Assembly: GCF_002407185.1 (NCBI RefSeq)
Contig: NZ_CP023563.1
Span: 3,286,001-3,350,000 of the forward strand
DNA: 64,000 nt
Source: Brachybacterium vulturis
Lineage (GTDB): Bacteria > Actinomycetota > Actinomycetes > Actinomycetales > Dermabacteraceae
Direction: 5' to 3'
Position numbers and translations under genes: made by a program. Shown piece after piece: positions 1 through 8,256 of the stretch. Under the pieces are notes generated by a model. That model searched no databases, was not told the origin of the DNA, and saw only the letters and a list, made by a program, of their open reading frames with translations. How positions within the stretch are numbered: position 1 is the stretch's first letter; every line of letters begins with the position of its first letter.

Positions 1-389
1 CTCCGGCCGAGGCCGGCGCCCGGGCCGAGGAGTGGTTCCGAGGGCCGGGTGCCCGCCGGCGCACCCTGACCGCCGCGCTCAGCACTCCCCCGGATCCCCA
101 CCTCCCCGTGCCGGAGCTGCGCGAGCAGCTGCTGGCGATCCGCGGGATCGGCCCGTGGACCGCCGACTACGCCCTGCTGCGCGGCACCCGGGCCGTCGAC
201 GTGGCACCGCCCCGTGACGTGGCACTGCTCGCCGTGGCCCGCGCCCTCGATCTCGCCGAGGACTTCGCCGATCTCGACGACGTGCTCCGTGACGCATCGC
301 CCTGGCGCAGCTACGCGGTGATGCACCTGTGGCACCACCGCGACTCGCTCCCCGCGCATCAGCGCACCCTGAGGAAGGACCGCTCATGA
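1..389 (+). CDS. alkA: DNA-3-methyladenine glycosylase II (AlkA type), C-terminal part
   Basis: The 5' end is cut by the window edge; reading begins at position 3. The product is the C-terminal 128 residues of an AlkA-type glycosylase, which excises alkylated bases in base-excision repair. Visible is the helix-hairpin-helix GIRGIGPWTADYALLR-like segment (IRGIGPWTADYALLR) followed, 20 residues after the Trp, by an Asp in PPRDVAL. That spacing matches Trp218 and catalytic Asp238 of E. coli AlkA. The tail PWRSYAVMHLWHHRD also matches AlkA. The stop overlaps the ogt start as ATGA, so the two repair genes are translationally coupled. Whether the missing N-terminus carries an Ada methyltransferase domain, as in many actinobacteria, cannot be seen. 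Confidence 0.9.
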   Translation, partial: PAEAGARAEEWFRGPGARRRTLTAALSTPPDPHLPVPELREQLLAIRGIGPWTADYALLRGTRAVDVAPPRDVALLAVARALDLAEDFADLDDVLRDASPWRSYAVMHLWHHRDSLPAHQRTLRKDRS

Positions 390-889
390 CCCCCGATCCC
401 GTCCGCACCCATCGCCTCGTCACCACCCTGCTGGGCACCTACGTGCTGGCCGCCGGGGCCGACGGTCTCATCGGCGTCTGGCGCCGGGACCAGAAGCACT
501 TCCCGCTCCCGGCCAGGCTGGGCCCCGCGGCCGCCGGCCCCCATGCCGTCCTCGACGATGCGGAGCGCCAGCTGCAGGAGTACCTCGCCGGACGCCGCGA
601 GGACTTCACGCTGCCGCTGGCCCCCGAGGGCACGGAGTTCCAGCGCACGGTCTGGCACCGTCTGCGGGCGATCCCGCGCGGCACCACCACCACCTACGGA
701 CAGATCGCCCGCGACCTGGGCAGGCCCCGCGCGGCGCAGGCGGTCGGCGCGGCCGTCGGCGCGAACCCGCTCTCGATCGTGGTGCCCTGCCACCGGGTGG
801 TGGGCAGCACCGGATCGATGACGGGATACGCGGGCGGGATCGAGACGAAGCAGGCACTGCTGCTCCTCGAGGGGGCCCTGCTCGCGTGA
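386..889 (+). CDS. ogt: Methylated-DNA--protein-cysteine S-methyltransferase
   Basis: Suicide repair protein of 167 residues that transfers the alkyl group from O6-alkylguanine or O4-alkylthymine to its own cysteine. The active-site motif VVPCHRVVG is present with the acceptor Cys at residue 135, and the DNA-binding winged-helix stretch TTTTYGQIARDLGRPRAAQAVG precedes it in pieces. The start at 386 was chosen because ATGA overlaps the alkA stop. An upstream in-frame ATG at 329 would lie deep inside alkA. Together with alkA it forms a two-gene alkylation-repair operon. Length and motifs are normal for the family. Confidence 0.95.
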   Translation: MTPDPVRTHRLVTTLLGTYVLAAGADGLIGVWRRDQKHFPLPARLGPAAAGPHAVLDDAERQLQEYLAGRREDFTLPLAPEGTEFQRTVWHRLRAIPRGTTTTYGQIARDLGRPRAAQAVGAAVGANPLSIVVPCHRVVGSTGSMTGYAGGIETKQALLLLEGALLA

Positions 890-895
890 CACCAT
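890..895 (+). promoter_or_regulatory. -10-like hexamer CACCAT, leaderless start of aminotransferase
   Basis: CACCAT ends 6 nt before the ATG at 902 and no Shine-Dalgarno sequence is present. It fits the xAxxxT-N6-start pattern seen across the window. It is a weaker match than the TAxxxT cases. Confidence 0.45.
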
Positions 896-901
896 GGGCG
901 G

Positions 902-2125
902 ATGACGCCGTCCGCCCCCCAGGCCCCCCTGCAGCATCCCTTCCGCTTCCCCGTCGCCGCCCGGTACGCGGGGATGGAGTCCTCACCGCTGAAGGACATC
1001 TTCGCCCTCGCCGCCCTCGACGGCGTGATCTCCTTCGCCGGCGGGATCCCGGACCCGGAGCTCTTCGCGCTGGAGGACGTCACCGCGGCCTACGACTGGG
1101 TGCTCACCCATCAGGGCCACCGCGCCCTGCAGTACGGGGTCAGCGAGGGCGAGGCGGAGCTGCGTGAGCAGGCCGCGCGCCGTCTCTCCCGCGACCTGCC
1201 CACGGACGCCTCCCAGATCCGGGTGACCTCCGGCTCCCAGGAAGGGCTGTTCGTCGTGGCCCAGGCGCTGCTGGAGCCCGGCGACGTGGTGCTGGTGGAG
1301 TCGCCCACCTATCTCGCGGCGGTGCAGGCGTTCTCCGTGCACGGTGCCCGCATCATCGGGGTGGACACCGACGACGACGGCGTGATCCCCGAGGCCCTCG
1401 AGGAGGCGCTGCGCACCCATCACCCGCGGATGGTCTATCTGATCCCCACCTTCCAGAACCCCACCGGGCGCACCATGCCCGTGGCGCGCCGGCAGGCAGT
1501 GGCCGAGGTGCTGCAGCGCACCGATGTGCCGCTGATCGAGGACGACCCCTACGGCGCCCTGTCCTTCTCGGGGCACACCTGGGCACCGATCGCCGCGCTG
1601 CCGGGGATGGGTGCGCGCACGATCCTGTTGAACTCGATGAGCAAGCTGATGAGCCCCGGGGTGCGGATCGGGTGGATGCGCGCCGAGGGACCGGTCCTGG
1701 ACACCCTCGCGGTCGCCAAGGCCGCGATCTCCATGCAGTCCTCGGTGGTGGACCAGCTGACCGTCGCCCGCTATCTGGCGACCGCGGATCTGGATGCCCA
1801 TGTGGCGCGGGTGAGCGCGGTCTATCGCGAGCGCCGTGACGCGATGGCGGCCGCGATCGCGCCGGTGCTGCCCGACGGGGCGCACGTCACCCATCCCGAG
1901 GGCGGGATGTTCCTGTGGGCCGCGCTCGGCGAGGGCTTCGACGCCCAGGCCATGCTCGCCGATGCGGTCGCGGCCGGGGTCGCCTACCTGCCGGGCTGGT
2001 CGTTCTTCGCCGATCACGCGGACCGCTCGACGATGCGCCTGAGCTTCGTCACCCACTCCCCCGCCGTCATCGGGACGGCCATCGGGCGGCTGGGCGAGGT
2101 CATCGCCGCTCACCCCCGCCGCTGA
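902..2125 (+). CDS. PLP-dependent class I/II aminotransferase (2-aminoadipate/MocR-catalytic type)
   Basis: A 407-residue fold-type I aminotransferase. The PLP Schiff-base lysine is predicted at residue 248 in LNSMSKLMSPGVRIGW, and PTFQNPTGRTM and EDDPYGAL are the usual cofactor-contact motifs. It lacks the N-terminal GntR DNA-binding domain of MocR regulators, so it is an enzyme rather than a regulator. The closest types are 2-aminoadipate, valine-pyruvate or kynurenine aminotransferases; the substrate cannot be decided from sequence. It is monocistronic, starts 12 nt after ogt and has its own -10-like element directly before the ATG. Confidence 0.85.
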   Translation: MTPSAPQAPLQHPFRFPVAARYAGMESSPLKDIFALAALDGVISFAGGIPDPELFALEDVTAAYDWVLTHQGHRALQYGVSEGEAELREQAARRLSRDLPTDASQIRVTSGSQEGLFVVAQALLEPGDVVLVESPTYLAAVQAFSVHGARIIGVDTDDDGVIPEALEEALRTHHPRMVYLIPTFQNPTGRTMPVARRQAVAEVLQRTDVPLIEDDPYGALSFSGHTWAPIAALPGMGARTILLNSMSKLMSPGVRIGWMRAEGPVLDTLAVAKAAISMQSSVVDQLTVARYLATADLDAHVARVSAVYRERRDAMAAAIAPVLPDGAHVTHPEGGMFLWAALGEGFDAQAMLADAVAAGVAYLPGWSFFADHADRSTMRLSFVTHSPAVIGTAIGRLGEVIAAHPRR

Positions 2126-2155
2126 GCAGGTCCGAGGGCGCGGCCTCCCGCCGCG

Positions 2156-3691
2156 TCAGCTCCCCAGCGCCCGCAGCCGGCCCCGGGCCATCAGTGCCAT
2201 CAGCGCGGTCAGGAGCGCGGCACCGCCCAGCGTCCAGACCGGGCCGAGCAGCCCGAGACCGGCCAGCAGCGTCCCCGCAAGCAGCGCGAGCAGCAGCGCA
2301 TCGGACTGCCAGGCCAGCATCACCAGGACCGAACTGTCGCCCTGGGCGGTGGGCATCGGGGTCATCAGCTGCAGCGGCATCGGGCCCTTCGCCGCATCCC
2401 GCACCTGTCCGGCGATCAGCACCGGCGCCAGCGCGACCGGCAGCAGCACCGCCCGCAGCGCGCCCTCGCCGATGCCGCCCGCCAGCACGAGGCCGCCTCC
2501 GCCCAGAGCGGCGAGCGCGGTCAGCAGCAGCGCCGGGGCGAGGGCATGCAGCAGCACCTGGACCGCGACGGTCTGCCCGAACAGCCGGGGAGCCCCGAGC
2601 GTGTGGACCCCGTGCCGGATCCCCTCGACCAGGGTGGAGCCTGCGCCCCACAGCGCCACCGCACCCAGCAGCACCGCTCCCCCGGCGAGCGGTCCGGTGA
2701 GCTGGGTGGAGCCGGCCAGCGCGGCCGCGGCCAGCAGCGCCACCACGATGCCGACGACGAGCCGATCGGGGCTGCGCAGCCATGCCACCGCATCACGGCG
2801 GGCGTACAGCAGCACCAGCGGCCGCGGCCCGACGGCACGCAGGCGCCGGCCGGCCGACGGCGGAGGACGGAACGTCGCGGCGGCCCCGGCCAGGTCCCCG
2901 CTGGTGGCGACGGTGGTGACCGACTCCCAGCGCATCGACTGCTCGCGCAGCACGGTGCCCCGCAGCCGGTCGAGCAGGGTGATCCCGGCCGCGGTGGCGG
3001 CGATCCCCGCCCCCAGCACGAGCAGCGCCCCGGGCCCGTGAGGCGCCTCTGCCCCCGGCCAGGAGCCACCGAGCCCCGTGCCCTGGGGCAGCAGTGCGGA
3101 GAGGCCCCCCGCCAGCAGCAGCGCTCCCACCAGGAGCCGGCGCGGCCGCGCCGTCAGCAGCTCTCCCGCCAGCCATGCCGCGCCGAGCAGCAGGCCGGCG
3201 CCCGTCGCCGCGAGGACGAACCGGACCGCTGCGGCGCCATCGGCTCCACCACCGGCGGCGCCGTCTCCGCCTCCGGCGGCCCTCAGCGTCACGGCGATCA
3301 GGGAGGCCACCACGGCCATCGAGGCCGTGGGCGCCAGCAGTGCCCGGACGTACGGGCGCCACAGCACGGTGCGCCGCCGGATCCCGCTCGAGGCGAGGGT
3401 GGTGGTGAAGAACGGTGCCATCAGCGCCGGTCCGCGGACACCGCCGAGCAGCACCAGCGCCGCCGCGGCGATGAGGACGACGATGCCGGCGAGGCGCGGA
3501 GCCAGGGGATGCTGCAGGACCGGGAGCACATCGGGTCGGGCCAGGAGGGCGCCCCCGAACCGCAGCGCAGGGACTCCCAGGACCAGCACGCTCAGCGCCC
3601 CCAGGTAGAGCAGGTACAGCACATCGGAGCCGGTGCGGGCCCCGCTGCGCTGCGCCCAGACCTCACGCACCGCCGAGAGGTCACCGCTCAC
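2156..3691 (-). CDS. ABC exporter membrane protein (permease partner of the adjacent ATPase)
   Basis: Encodes 511 residues with about ten to twelve hydrophobic segments, for example residues ~24-45, ~70-90, ~110-135 and several in the C-terminal half. The open frame extends much further upstream, but that part is only the shadow of the ATPase gene. The GTG at 3691 overlaps the ATPase stop (GTGA), giving VSGDLSAVREVW as the N-terminus. No conserved domain name is recognised. Position and coupling identify it as the transmembrane subunit of an ABC exporter. The substrate is unknown. Ala/Gly/Leu-rich composition is typical for membrane proteins of this genome. Confidence 0.75.
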   Translation of the reverse strand: MSGDLSAVREVWAQRSGARTGSDVLYLLYLGALSVLVLGVPALRFGGALLARPDVLPVLQHPLAPRLAGIVVLIAAAALVLLGGVRGPALMAPFFTTTLASSGIRRRTVLWRPYVRALLAPTASMAVVASLIAVTLRAAGGGDGAAGGGADGAAAVRFVLAATGAGLLLGAAWLAGELLTARPRRLLVGALLLAGGLSALLPQGTGLGGSWPGAEAPHGPGALLVLGAGIAATAAGITLLDRLRGTVLREQSMRWESVTTVATSGDLAGAAATFRPPPSAGRRLRAVGPRPLVLLYARRDAVAWLRSPDRLVVGIVVALLAAAALAGSTQLTGPLAGGAVLLGAVALWGAGSTLVEGIRHGVHTLGAPRLFGQTVAVQVLLHALAPALLLTALAALGGGGLVLAGGIGEGALRAVLLPVALAPVLIAGQVRDAAKGPMPLQLMTPMPTAQGDSSVLVMLAWQSDALLLALLAGTLLAGLGLLGPVWTLGGAALLTALMALMARGRLRALGS

Positions 3692-4374
3692 GAGGCCTCC
3701 TCCAGGTGCAGGCGGACGTCGGCGAGCGCCTCGAGCAGTCGCGGGCTGTGGGTGGCCAGCACCATCGCGGCGCCCGCGTCGACGCGGGCGCGGAGGGCAC
3801 CGATCACCAGCTCCAGGCGCTGTGCGTCCAGGCGCTGCTCGGGCTCGTCCAGCAGCAGCACCTGAGCCGGGCGGGCGAAGGTGAGGGCGAGGGAGACCAG
3901 CTGCGTCTGGCCGCTGGAGAGCTCGTGCGGGAAGCGGCGGCCGAGCGGCACGATCTCGAGTTCCTCGAGCAGCTCCTGGGCCCGCTGGGCCGCGGCCGGG
4001 GCGGGCATGCCCCAGGTGGCGGCGATGAACCGCAGATGCTCGGCGACGGTGAGGTCGCGGGCCGTCTGCGGCGGGCCGATCAGGGCGCCGAGCGCGGTGC
4101 GGAAGCGGCGGTCGCGGTCGTCGGGGGCTCCCCCGGCGATGCGCACGGTGCCCGCGGTGGGGGCGAGCAGTCCGGCGAGCACCCGCAGCAGGGTGGTCTT
4201 CCCGGAGCCGTTGGCGCCGGTGAGGGCCAGGATCTCTCCCGTCTGCACGCTGCCGGTGGCCCCGAGCAGGAGCACCTGGTCGTCGCGCACGACGCCGACG
4301 TCGTCGAAACGGACGATAGCGCGCTCGGGAGCCGGGAGTGCTGCAGCAGGGGCCATGTGTCCATGGAACCGCAT
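3688..4374 (-). CDS. ABC transporter ATP-binding protein
   Basis: Nucleotide-binding subunit of an exporter, 228 residues. Walker A GANGSGKTT lies at residues 53-61, the signature LSSGQTQ near 152, Walker B VLLLDEPEQ at 172-180 and the switch His at 209 (ATHS). The signature is LSSGQ instead of the usual LSGGQ, a mild and tolerated change. It is the first gene of a two-gene operon with the permease (GTGA overlap). The start is uncertain: ATG at 4374 gives MRFHGHMAPAA, while the ATG at 4356 lies 6 nt after TTCCAT and could be a leaderless start. Confidence 0.88.
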   Translation of the reverse strand: MRFHGHMAPAAALPAPERAIVRFDDVGVVRDDQVLLLGATGSVQTGEILALTGANGSGKTTLLRVLAGLLAPTAGTVRIAGGAPDDRDRRFRTALGALIGPPQTARDLTVAEHLRFIAATWGMPAPAAAQRAQELLEELEIVPLGRRFPHELSSGQTQLVSLALTFARPAQVLLLDEPEQRLDAQRLELVIGALRARVDAGAAMVLATHSPRLLEALADVRLHLEEAS

Positions 4375-4683
4375 CCGGTGCGGCGATGAGGTCCGACCTT
4401 GGTCTCGTTCCGTCGCTCCGGTGCTGCCGTGCCTCGCCCTTGGCCCGGTGTGATCCAGGTGGAAACGTCACCCTCTGGAAATGTTGTCAGATCCGTGAGA
4501 GAATAGGGGTGCGCCGTCGTAGGTGCCGCCACCCTGTTCCTACAGGTCGAGCGGCACTCGAGTTGCTCCGAGACCTTCGCGAATCCGGGTTCTGTCCGGG
4601 TCCGTGTCGTGCCGTGTGCAGCCGCCTCGACCCCACCAGGGCCGCGGTACCGGCGGTGCGCAGGTCCACAGAGGAGGAACCCC
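4375..4683. other. 309-bp divergent intergenic region between ABC exporter and CarD-like gene
   Basis: Holds no convincing coding sequence. It contains the ECF-type promoter motif annotated at 4461-4486, roughly 190 nt of probable leader before the CarD-like start, and a strong Shine-Dalgarno GAGGAGGAAC at 4671-4680. The leader is long for this genome, where many transcripts appear leaderless. Confidence 0.6.
4461..4486 (+). promoter_or_regulatory. ECF sigma-factor type promoter (GGAAAC...GTT)
   Basis: GGAAAC at 4461-4466 and GTT at 4483-4485, giving GGAA-N18-GTT. This is the -35/-10 architecture of actinobacterial SigE/SigH/SigR-class promoters. It points toward the CarD-like gene at 4684. 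An overlapping housekeeping-like TTGTCA (4484-4489) is present, but no good -10 follows it at 17 bp. Confidence 0.5.
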
Positions 4684-5223
4684 TTGCCCGTCGCCACTGC
4701 GCCCGTCGACAGCTCCGCTCCGAAGATCGACGACGTGCTCACCCACCCCGTCCACGGGCCGGTGCGCATCGTCTCCCTGCGTTCCCGGACGGTGCGCGGC
4801 ACCGAGCGGGAGTACGTCGACCTGGTGGTCATCGATGACGAGATGCAGATCTCGGTGCCCTCCGACGGCAAGGACGTCATCGGACTGCGCGCCCTGCTCG
4901 AGGAGGCCGAGATCGTCACTCTGCTCGAGCAGCTCGGGGAGCCGATCCCCGCCCCGGAGAAGAAGGCCTCCTGGGCCCACCGCATCAAGTCCCTGCAGAT
5001 GCAGCTGCAGACGGGGCGCCTCACCGATCGCATCGAGGTCATCCGCTCGATCATGCGCGACTCGGGTGGCACTCCGTCGAGCCTCGCCGAGCGCAACCTG
5101 CTCAAGCAGGCCATCGACCCGCTGGCCTCCGAGATCGCCATCGCCCGCTCCGTCGCCCGCGAGGACGCCCAGCTGCTCCTGCAGAGCACCGCCGAGAACG
5201 CCCTCGAGTCCGCCGCCGCCTGA
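4684..5223 (+). CDS. CarD-family transcription regulator, divergent paralogue
   Basis: A 179-residue protein with the CarD/TRCF RNA-polymerase-interacting domain at residues ~14-75 (VLTHPVHGPVRIVSLRSRTV; later YVDLVVIDDEMQISVP) followed by an all-helical C-terminal domain ending in ARSVAREDAQLLLQS. CarD proteins bind RNA polymerase beta subunit and stabilise promoter open complexes. The start is TTG at 4684, 4 nt after GAGGAGGAAC. The upstream in-frame ATG at 4609 has no ribosome binding site. The canonical CarD of the genome is the gene at 19212, so this is a second, diverged copy with a longer N-terminus and an ECF-like promoter. It could serve stress-specific promoters; that is inference. 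Confidence 0.82.
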   Translation: MPVATAPVDSSAPKIDDVLTHPVHGPVRIVSLRSRTVRGTEREYVDLVVIDDEMQISVPSDGKDVIGLRALLEEAEIVTLLEQLGEPIPAPEKKASWAHRIKSLQMQLQTGRLTDRIEVIRSIMRDSGGTPSSLAERNLLKQAIDPLASEIAIARSVAREDAQLLLQSTAENALESAAA

Positions 5224-5287
5224 GACCCGTCCCGGCGATGCCGCGGCCCTGGGGCCGACGGCGCCGCGGGCCCACGACTGCCCCGTC

Positions 5288-6604
5288 TCACCTCCCCCGG
5301 GTGCTCCCGGAGGGGGTGACGCGGGGCAGTATGCGTGTCAACCACAGCCCGCCCGCGATGCAGACGGCACCGGTGGCCGCCCCGGCCACCGCGACCGGCG
5401 CGAACAGCGTGATCCCGGTGACGATCAGCGGTGCGGCGAGCCTGCCCGAGCCCAGCATGGTGTTCCACCAGGCGAGGTACCGGGTGCGTCCGTGCACCGG
5501 GGAGACGTCGATGCCGAGGGTCATCACGATCCCCGATCCCAGGCCGTTGCCCAGCCCGATCAGCAGGGTGGGGACCATCAGCGCGACCAGTGCGGCCACG
5601 GTGCCCCCGGCGGCCAGCACCGTGCCGAGCAGCCCCAGCAGCAGGAATCCCAGGCCCATCAGCAGCGCACAGGGGACGGCCACGGCGGCGCGTCCGTACC
5701 GGTCCATGAGCGTGCCGGCGGGCAGGACCAGGAGGATCTCCAGCACGGCGCTGGCCCCGAACACGATCGAGATCCACACCGGATCCAGGCCCAGGGCGTC
5801 CCCGAGCAGGGGCACGATCACCGGGCGGTTCACCCGGGCCATCATCACCGGGGCGATGCCCGCCCCCACGGCGGCCATCCGTCCCAGCACCGCCCGGTCC
5901 AGGCGGATCTTGGCGGGGCTGGGTCGACGCCGCCTCTCGCGCGGCACGGCGGGCTCGGGACCGGTCTCCCCCGGGGGCAGGAACACGGTGATCATCACCG
6001 TGCCGGCGGCGGCGCTGACGGCGAACAGCAGGAACACCCCGGCCATCGAGCCCAGTGCCATCACCGCCGCGCCGAGCAGGGGGCCGATCACCTGGCCGAT
6101 GCGGATCACGCCGCCGAACAGCGTCATGCCGCGGGCCCGCATCGACGGTGGCAGCGCGGTGCCCAGGTAGGTCTGCCGCCCCAGCTGCCACACCTGCATG
6201 CTCAGCGCCATCACCAGCAGCAGCCCCACCAGGGCGAGCCGGTGGTGGAGGGTGACGGCAGCGCCGCCGAGCGCCGGTCCGATGACCAGGTAGGCAGCGA
6301 GGTTGGAGACCACCAGCAGCATCCCCGTGACCTTCAGGGCCCGTCGCGCCCCGATCCCGGCGATCAGCCGCCCCGCGGGGATCGGCCCCAGGAAGGAGGT
6401 CAGTCCGAAGATGGTGGTCAGCGCCGCGGCCTGCGGCACCGAGAATCCGAGTTCCCGGGCGAGCAGCGGGATCACCGGCATCAGCGCCGCCAGGCCCACG
6501 AACTCCAGCAGGGTCGGGGCGTAGACGGAGGGCACCAGGCCGCGCAGCACCTGGCCCGGGGTGCGCGGGTCCCCGGACGGGGAGCGCGCTGCGGGGGTGG
6601 TCAC
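5288..6604 (-). CDS. Major facilitator superfamily transporter
   Basis: A 438-residue polytopic protein with about twelve transmembrane segments, a typical MFS length. The loop after TM2 reads IPAGRLIAGIGARRALKVTG, the usual MFS motif A region (G-x-x-x-D/R-R-x-G-R-R) in diverged form. The second half repeats a related LPAGTLMDRYGRAAVAV loop. The substrate is not predictable; drug or metabolite efflux is most common for this type. The start is GTG at 6604, which lies 6 nt downstream of a CAGACT -10-like element (6611-6616, minus strand). It is monocistronic. Confidence 0.88.
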   Translation of the reverse strand: MTTPAARSPSGDPRTPGQVLRGLVPSVYAPTLLEFVGLAALMPVIPLLARELGFSVPQAAALTTIFGLTSFLGPIPAGRLIAGIGARRALKVTGMLLVVSNLAAYLVIGPALGGAAVTLHHRLALVGLLLVMALSMQVWQLGRQTYLGTALPPSMRARGMTLFGGVIRIGQVIGPLLGAAVMALGSMAGVFLLFAVSAAAGTVMITVFLPPGETGPEPAVPRERRRRPSPAKIRLDRAVLGRMAAVGAGIAPVMMARVNRPVIVPLLGDALGLDPVWISIVFGASAVLEILLVLPAGTLMDRYGRAAVAVPCALLMGLGFLLLGLLGTVLAAGGTVAALVALMVPTLLIGLGNGLGSGIVMTLGIDVSPVHGRTRYLAWWNTMLGSGRLAAPLIVTGITLFAPVAVAGAATGAVCIAGGLWLTRILPRVTPSGSTRGR

Positions 6605-6702
6605 CGGCGAAGTCTGTCAGCAGATGGTGAGCCTGGGCAAAGAGTTCCGTGGGGCGGACGGGCGGCGCGGTGCACGGGCCCGCGGAACCCTGGTGACCGG
6701 GC

Positions 6703-7380
6703 TCAGCGACCCAGGTGGCGCCGGACGGTCTCGCTCTCGCCGCGACGGGCGGTGGCCTCGTCGACCCCGGCCGCAACGGCCTCCGCCGCCCAGCGCACCG
6801 CCCAGGCCCGTACGTATCTCGCACCCTGCGGCCCGTGCAGCCACTCCGGGGTCGGCACGGGCACCGGCTCCAGGCAGGTGGCATGCCAGCCGTCGGTGTG
6901 CGCGGCCAGTGCCAGCAGCGCGATCTCCCAGCCGAGGGCGAGGGCTCCCGGTCCCGTGCGGGCGAACTCCTCGGCGTCGAGCAGCGCCGTGTGGTGCAGG
7001 GCCAGCAGCGTGGTGCCGTCGTCCTCCGGGTCGAGCCGGAGCAGCAGCGGATCCTCCCCCGCCGGCTGCTCCCAGGTCAGACCGAGACGGTGCGGCTCCT
7101 GCACCTGGAGGATGCGGCCACCGGCGCCTCCCGGCGCCCGGAACCGGCCGCCCTCGCGAAGCTCGCCGTCGATCGGACCGAACCAGCCGGCGAGCTCGCG
7201 CGGCGCGGTGAGCAGCGGCCACAGACGGGCCGGCGCCAGGGCGATGTTCGTGGTGAGGGTGAGGACCGCCCGTACCCGGCCGGGCCCTCCAGGGCCCCTC
7301 GTGGCGAGGGGGACCTGCTCGTCGATCTCGAGCGAACGTCGCACCGCATCCACCACGGGCAGCGACTCCGTGACAGTCAT
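6703..7380 (-). CDS. SRPBCC (AHSA1-like) domain protein
   Basis: A 225-residue protein with an AHSA1/START-like fold: residues ~38-150 contain PARLWPLLTAPRELAGWFGP, then GGRFRAPGGAGGRILQVQ and LGLTWEQPAGEDP, the usual order of strands and helices in these ligand-binding proteins. In this family members bind hydrophobic ligands or assist Hsp90, but no function can be assigned here. The C-terminal ~60 residues are helical and Ala/Arg rich. The start ATG at 7380 is preceded by GAGGAG, a clear Shine-Dalgarno. It is divergent from the HAD-GH65 operon, with a 138-bp gap up to the GTG at 7519. Confidence 0.75.
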   Translation of the reverse strand: MTVTESLPVVDAVRRSLEIDEQVPLATRGPGGPGRVRAVLTLTTNIALAPARLWPLLTAPRELAGWFGPIDGELREGGRFRAPGGAGGRILQVQEPHRLGLTWEQPAGEDPLLLRLDPEDDGTTLLALHHTALLDAEEFARTGPGALALGWEIALLALAAHTDGWHATCLEPVPVPTPEWLHGPQGARYVRAWAVRWAAEAVAAGVDEATARRGESETVRRHLGR

Positions 7381-7505
7381 CGTCTCCTCGGAAAGGTCTC
7401 AGCCGCTCCGCATCGGCGCCGGGCGCGGAGGCGGACCCCCGCAGAGTAGCCCACCGACGCGCCCCGGTGCCACGACATGCTCCCGCACCCGGTCGAGCCT
7501 GCCCG

Positions 7506-7511
7506 TAGCAT
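7506..7511 (+). promoter_or_regulatory. -10 element TAGCAT, leaderless start of HAD-GH65 operon
   Basis: TAGCAT ends 7 nt before the GTG at 7519. This favours that GTG over the in-frame ATGs at 7477 and 7510, the latter lying inside the hexamer. Confidence 0.55.
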
Positions 7512-7518
7512 GACGGGT

Positions 7519-8256
7519 GTGACTGCAGAGCAATCTTTCCGACCTGCCGGGTTCACGGCCCACCTCTTCGATCTGGACGGGGTCATCACCCCGACGGCCG
7601 AGGTGCACATGCGCGCCTGGGCCCGCATGTTCGAGGAGTTCCTCGCCTCCCGGGGCGTCGCGGAGCCGTACACCGATGCGGACTACTTCGCCCATGTCGA
7701 CGGGCGCCCCCGCTACGACGGGGTCCGTGCCCTCCTCGCCTCCCGCGGGATCACCCCGCCCGAGGGCGAGGACTCCGACCCCGGGGACCAGCCCGCCGGC
7801 TCGGAGACGGTGCGCGGCCTCGGCAATCGCAAGAACGATCTGGTCCTCGCGCTGCTGCGCGCCGGGGGCGTCGCGCCCTATCCGGGCACGGTCGCCTTCC
7901 TCGACGCCCTGCCCGGCGGAGCGCGCCTGGCCATCGTCTCCTCCTCCCGCAACGCCGAGGAGGTGCTGACCGCCGCCGGTCTGCTGGACCGCTTCGAGCA
8001 CATCGTCGACGGCAACGTCGCCGCCCGGGAGGGGCTGTCCGGCAAGCCCGCTCCCGACACGTTCCTGCACGCCGCGCAGCTGCTCGGCGTCGAGCCCGCA
8101 CGGGCCGTGGTCTATGAGGACGCCGTCTCCGGGGTCCGCGCCGGCGCTGCCGGCGACTTCGGCGCCGTGATCGGTGTGGACCGGGGCGCCGGTGCCGAGG
8201 AGCTCACCGCCGCCGGCGCCACCCTGGTCGTCGCCGATCTGGAGGAGATCGCATGA
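7519..8256 (+). CDS. HAD-superfamily hydrolase, beta-phosphoglucomutase-like
   Basis: A 245-residue HAD phosphatase/mutase. Motif I is FDLDGVITPTAEVH (Asp nucleophile and Asp+2 acid/base), motif II is IVSSSRNAE, and motifs III/IV are the Lys in GKPAPDTF and EDAVSGVRAG. The helical cap with RPRYDGVRALLASRG and GLGNRKND is that of beta-phosphoglucomutases, which convert beta-glucose 1-phosphate to glucose 6-phosphate. The stop overlaps the GH65 start (ATGA). The pair therefore forms a phosphorolysis module: GH65 releases beta-glucose 1-phosphate and this enzyme feeds it to glycolysis. The start GTG 7519 was chosen by the adjacent -10 element. Confidence 0.88.
   Translation: MTAEQSFRPAGFTAHLFDLDGVITPTAEVHMRAWARMFEEFLASRGVAEPYTDADYFAHVDGRPRYDGVRALLASRGITPPEGEDSDPGDQPAGSETVRGLGNRKNDLVLALLRAGGVAPYPGTVAFLDALPGGARLAIVSSSRNAEEVLTAAGLLDRFEHIVDGNVAAREGLSGKPAPDTFLHAAQLLGVEPARAVVYEDAVSGVRAGAAGDFGAVIGVDRGAGAEELTAAGATLVVADLEEIA

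Noticed and set aside
4523-7513. 996-codon plus-strand open frame
   Set aside because: Overlaps the CarD-like gene in another frame and the MFS and SRPBCC genes in antisense; no recognisable domain.
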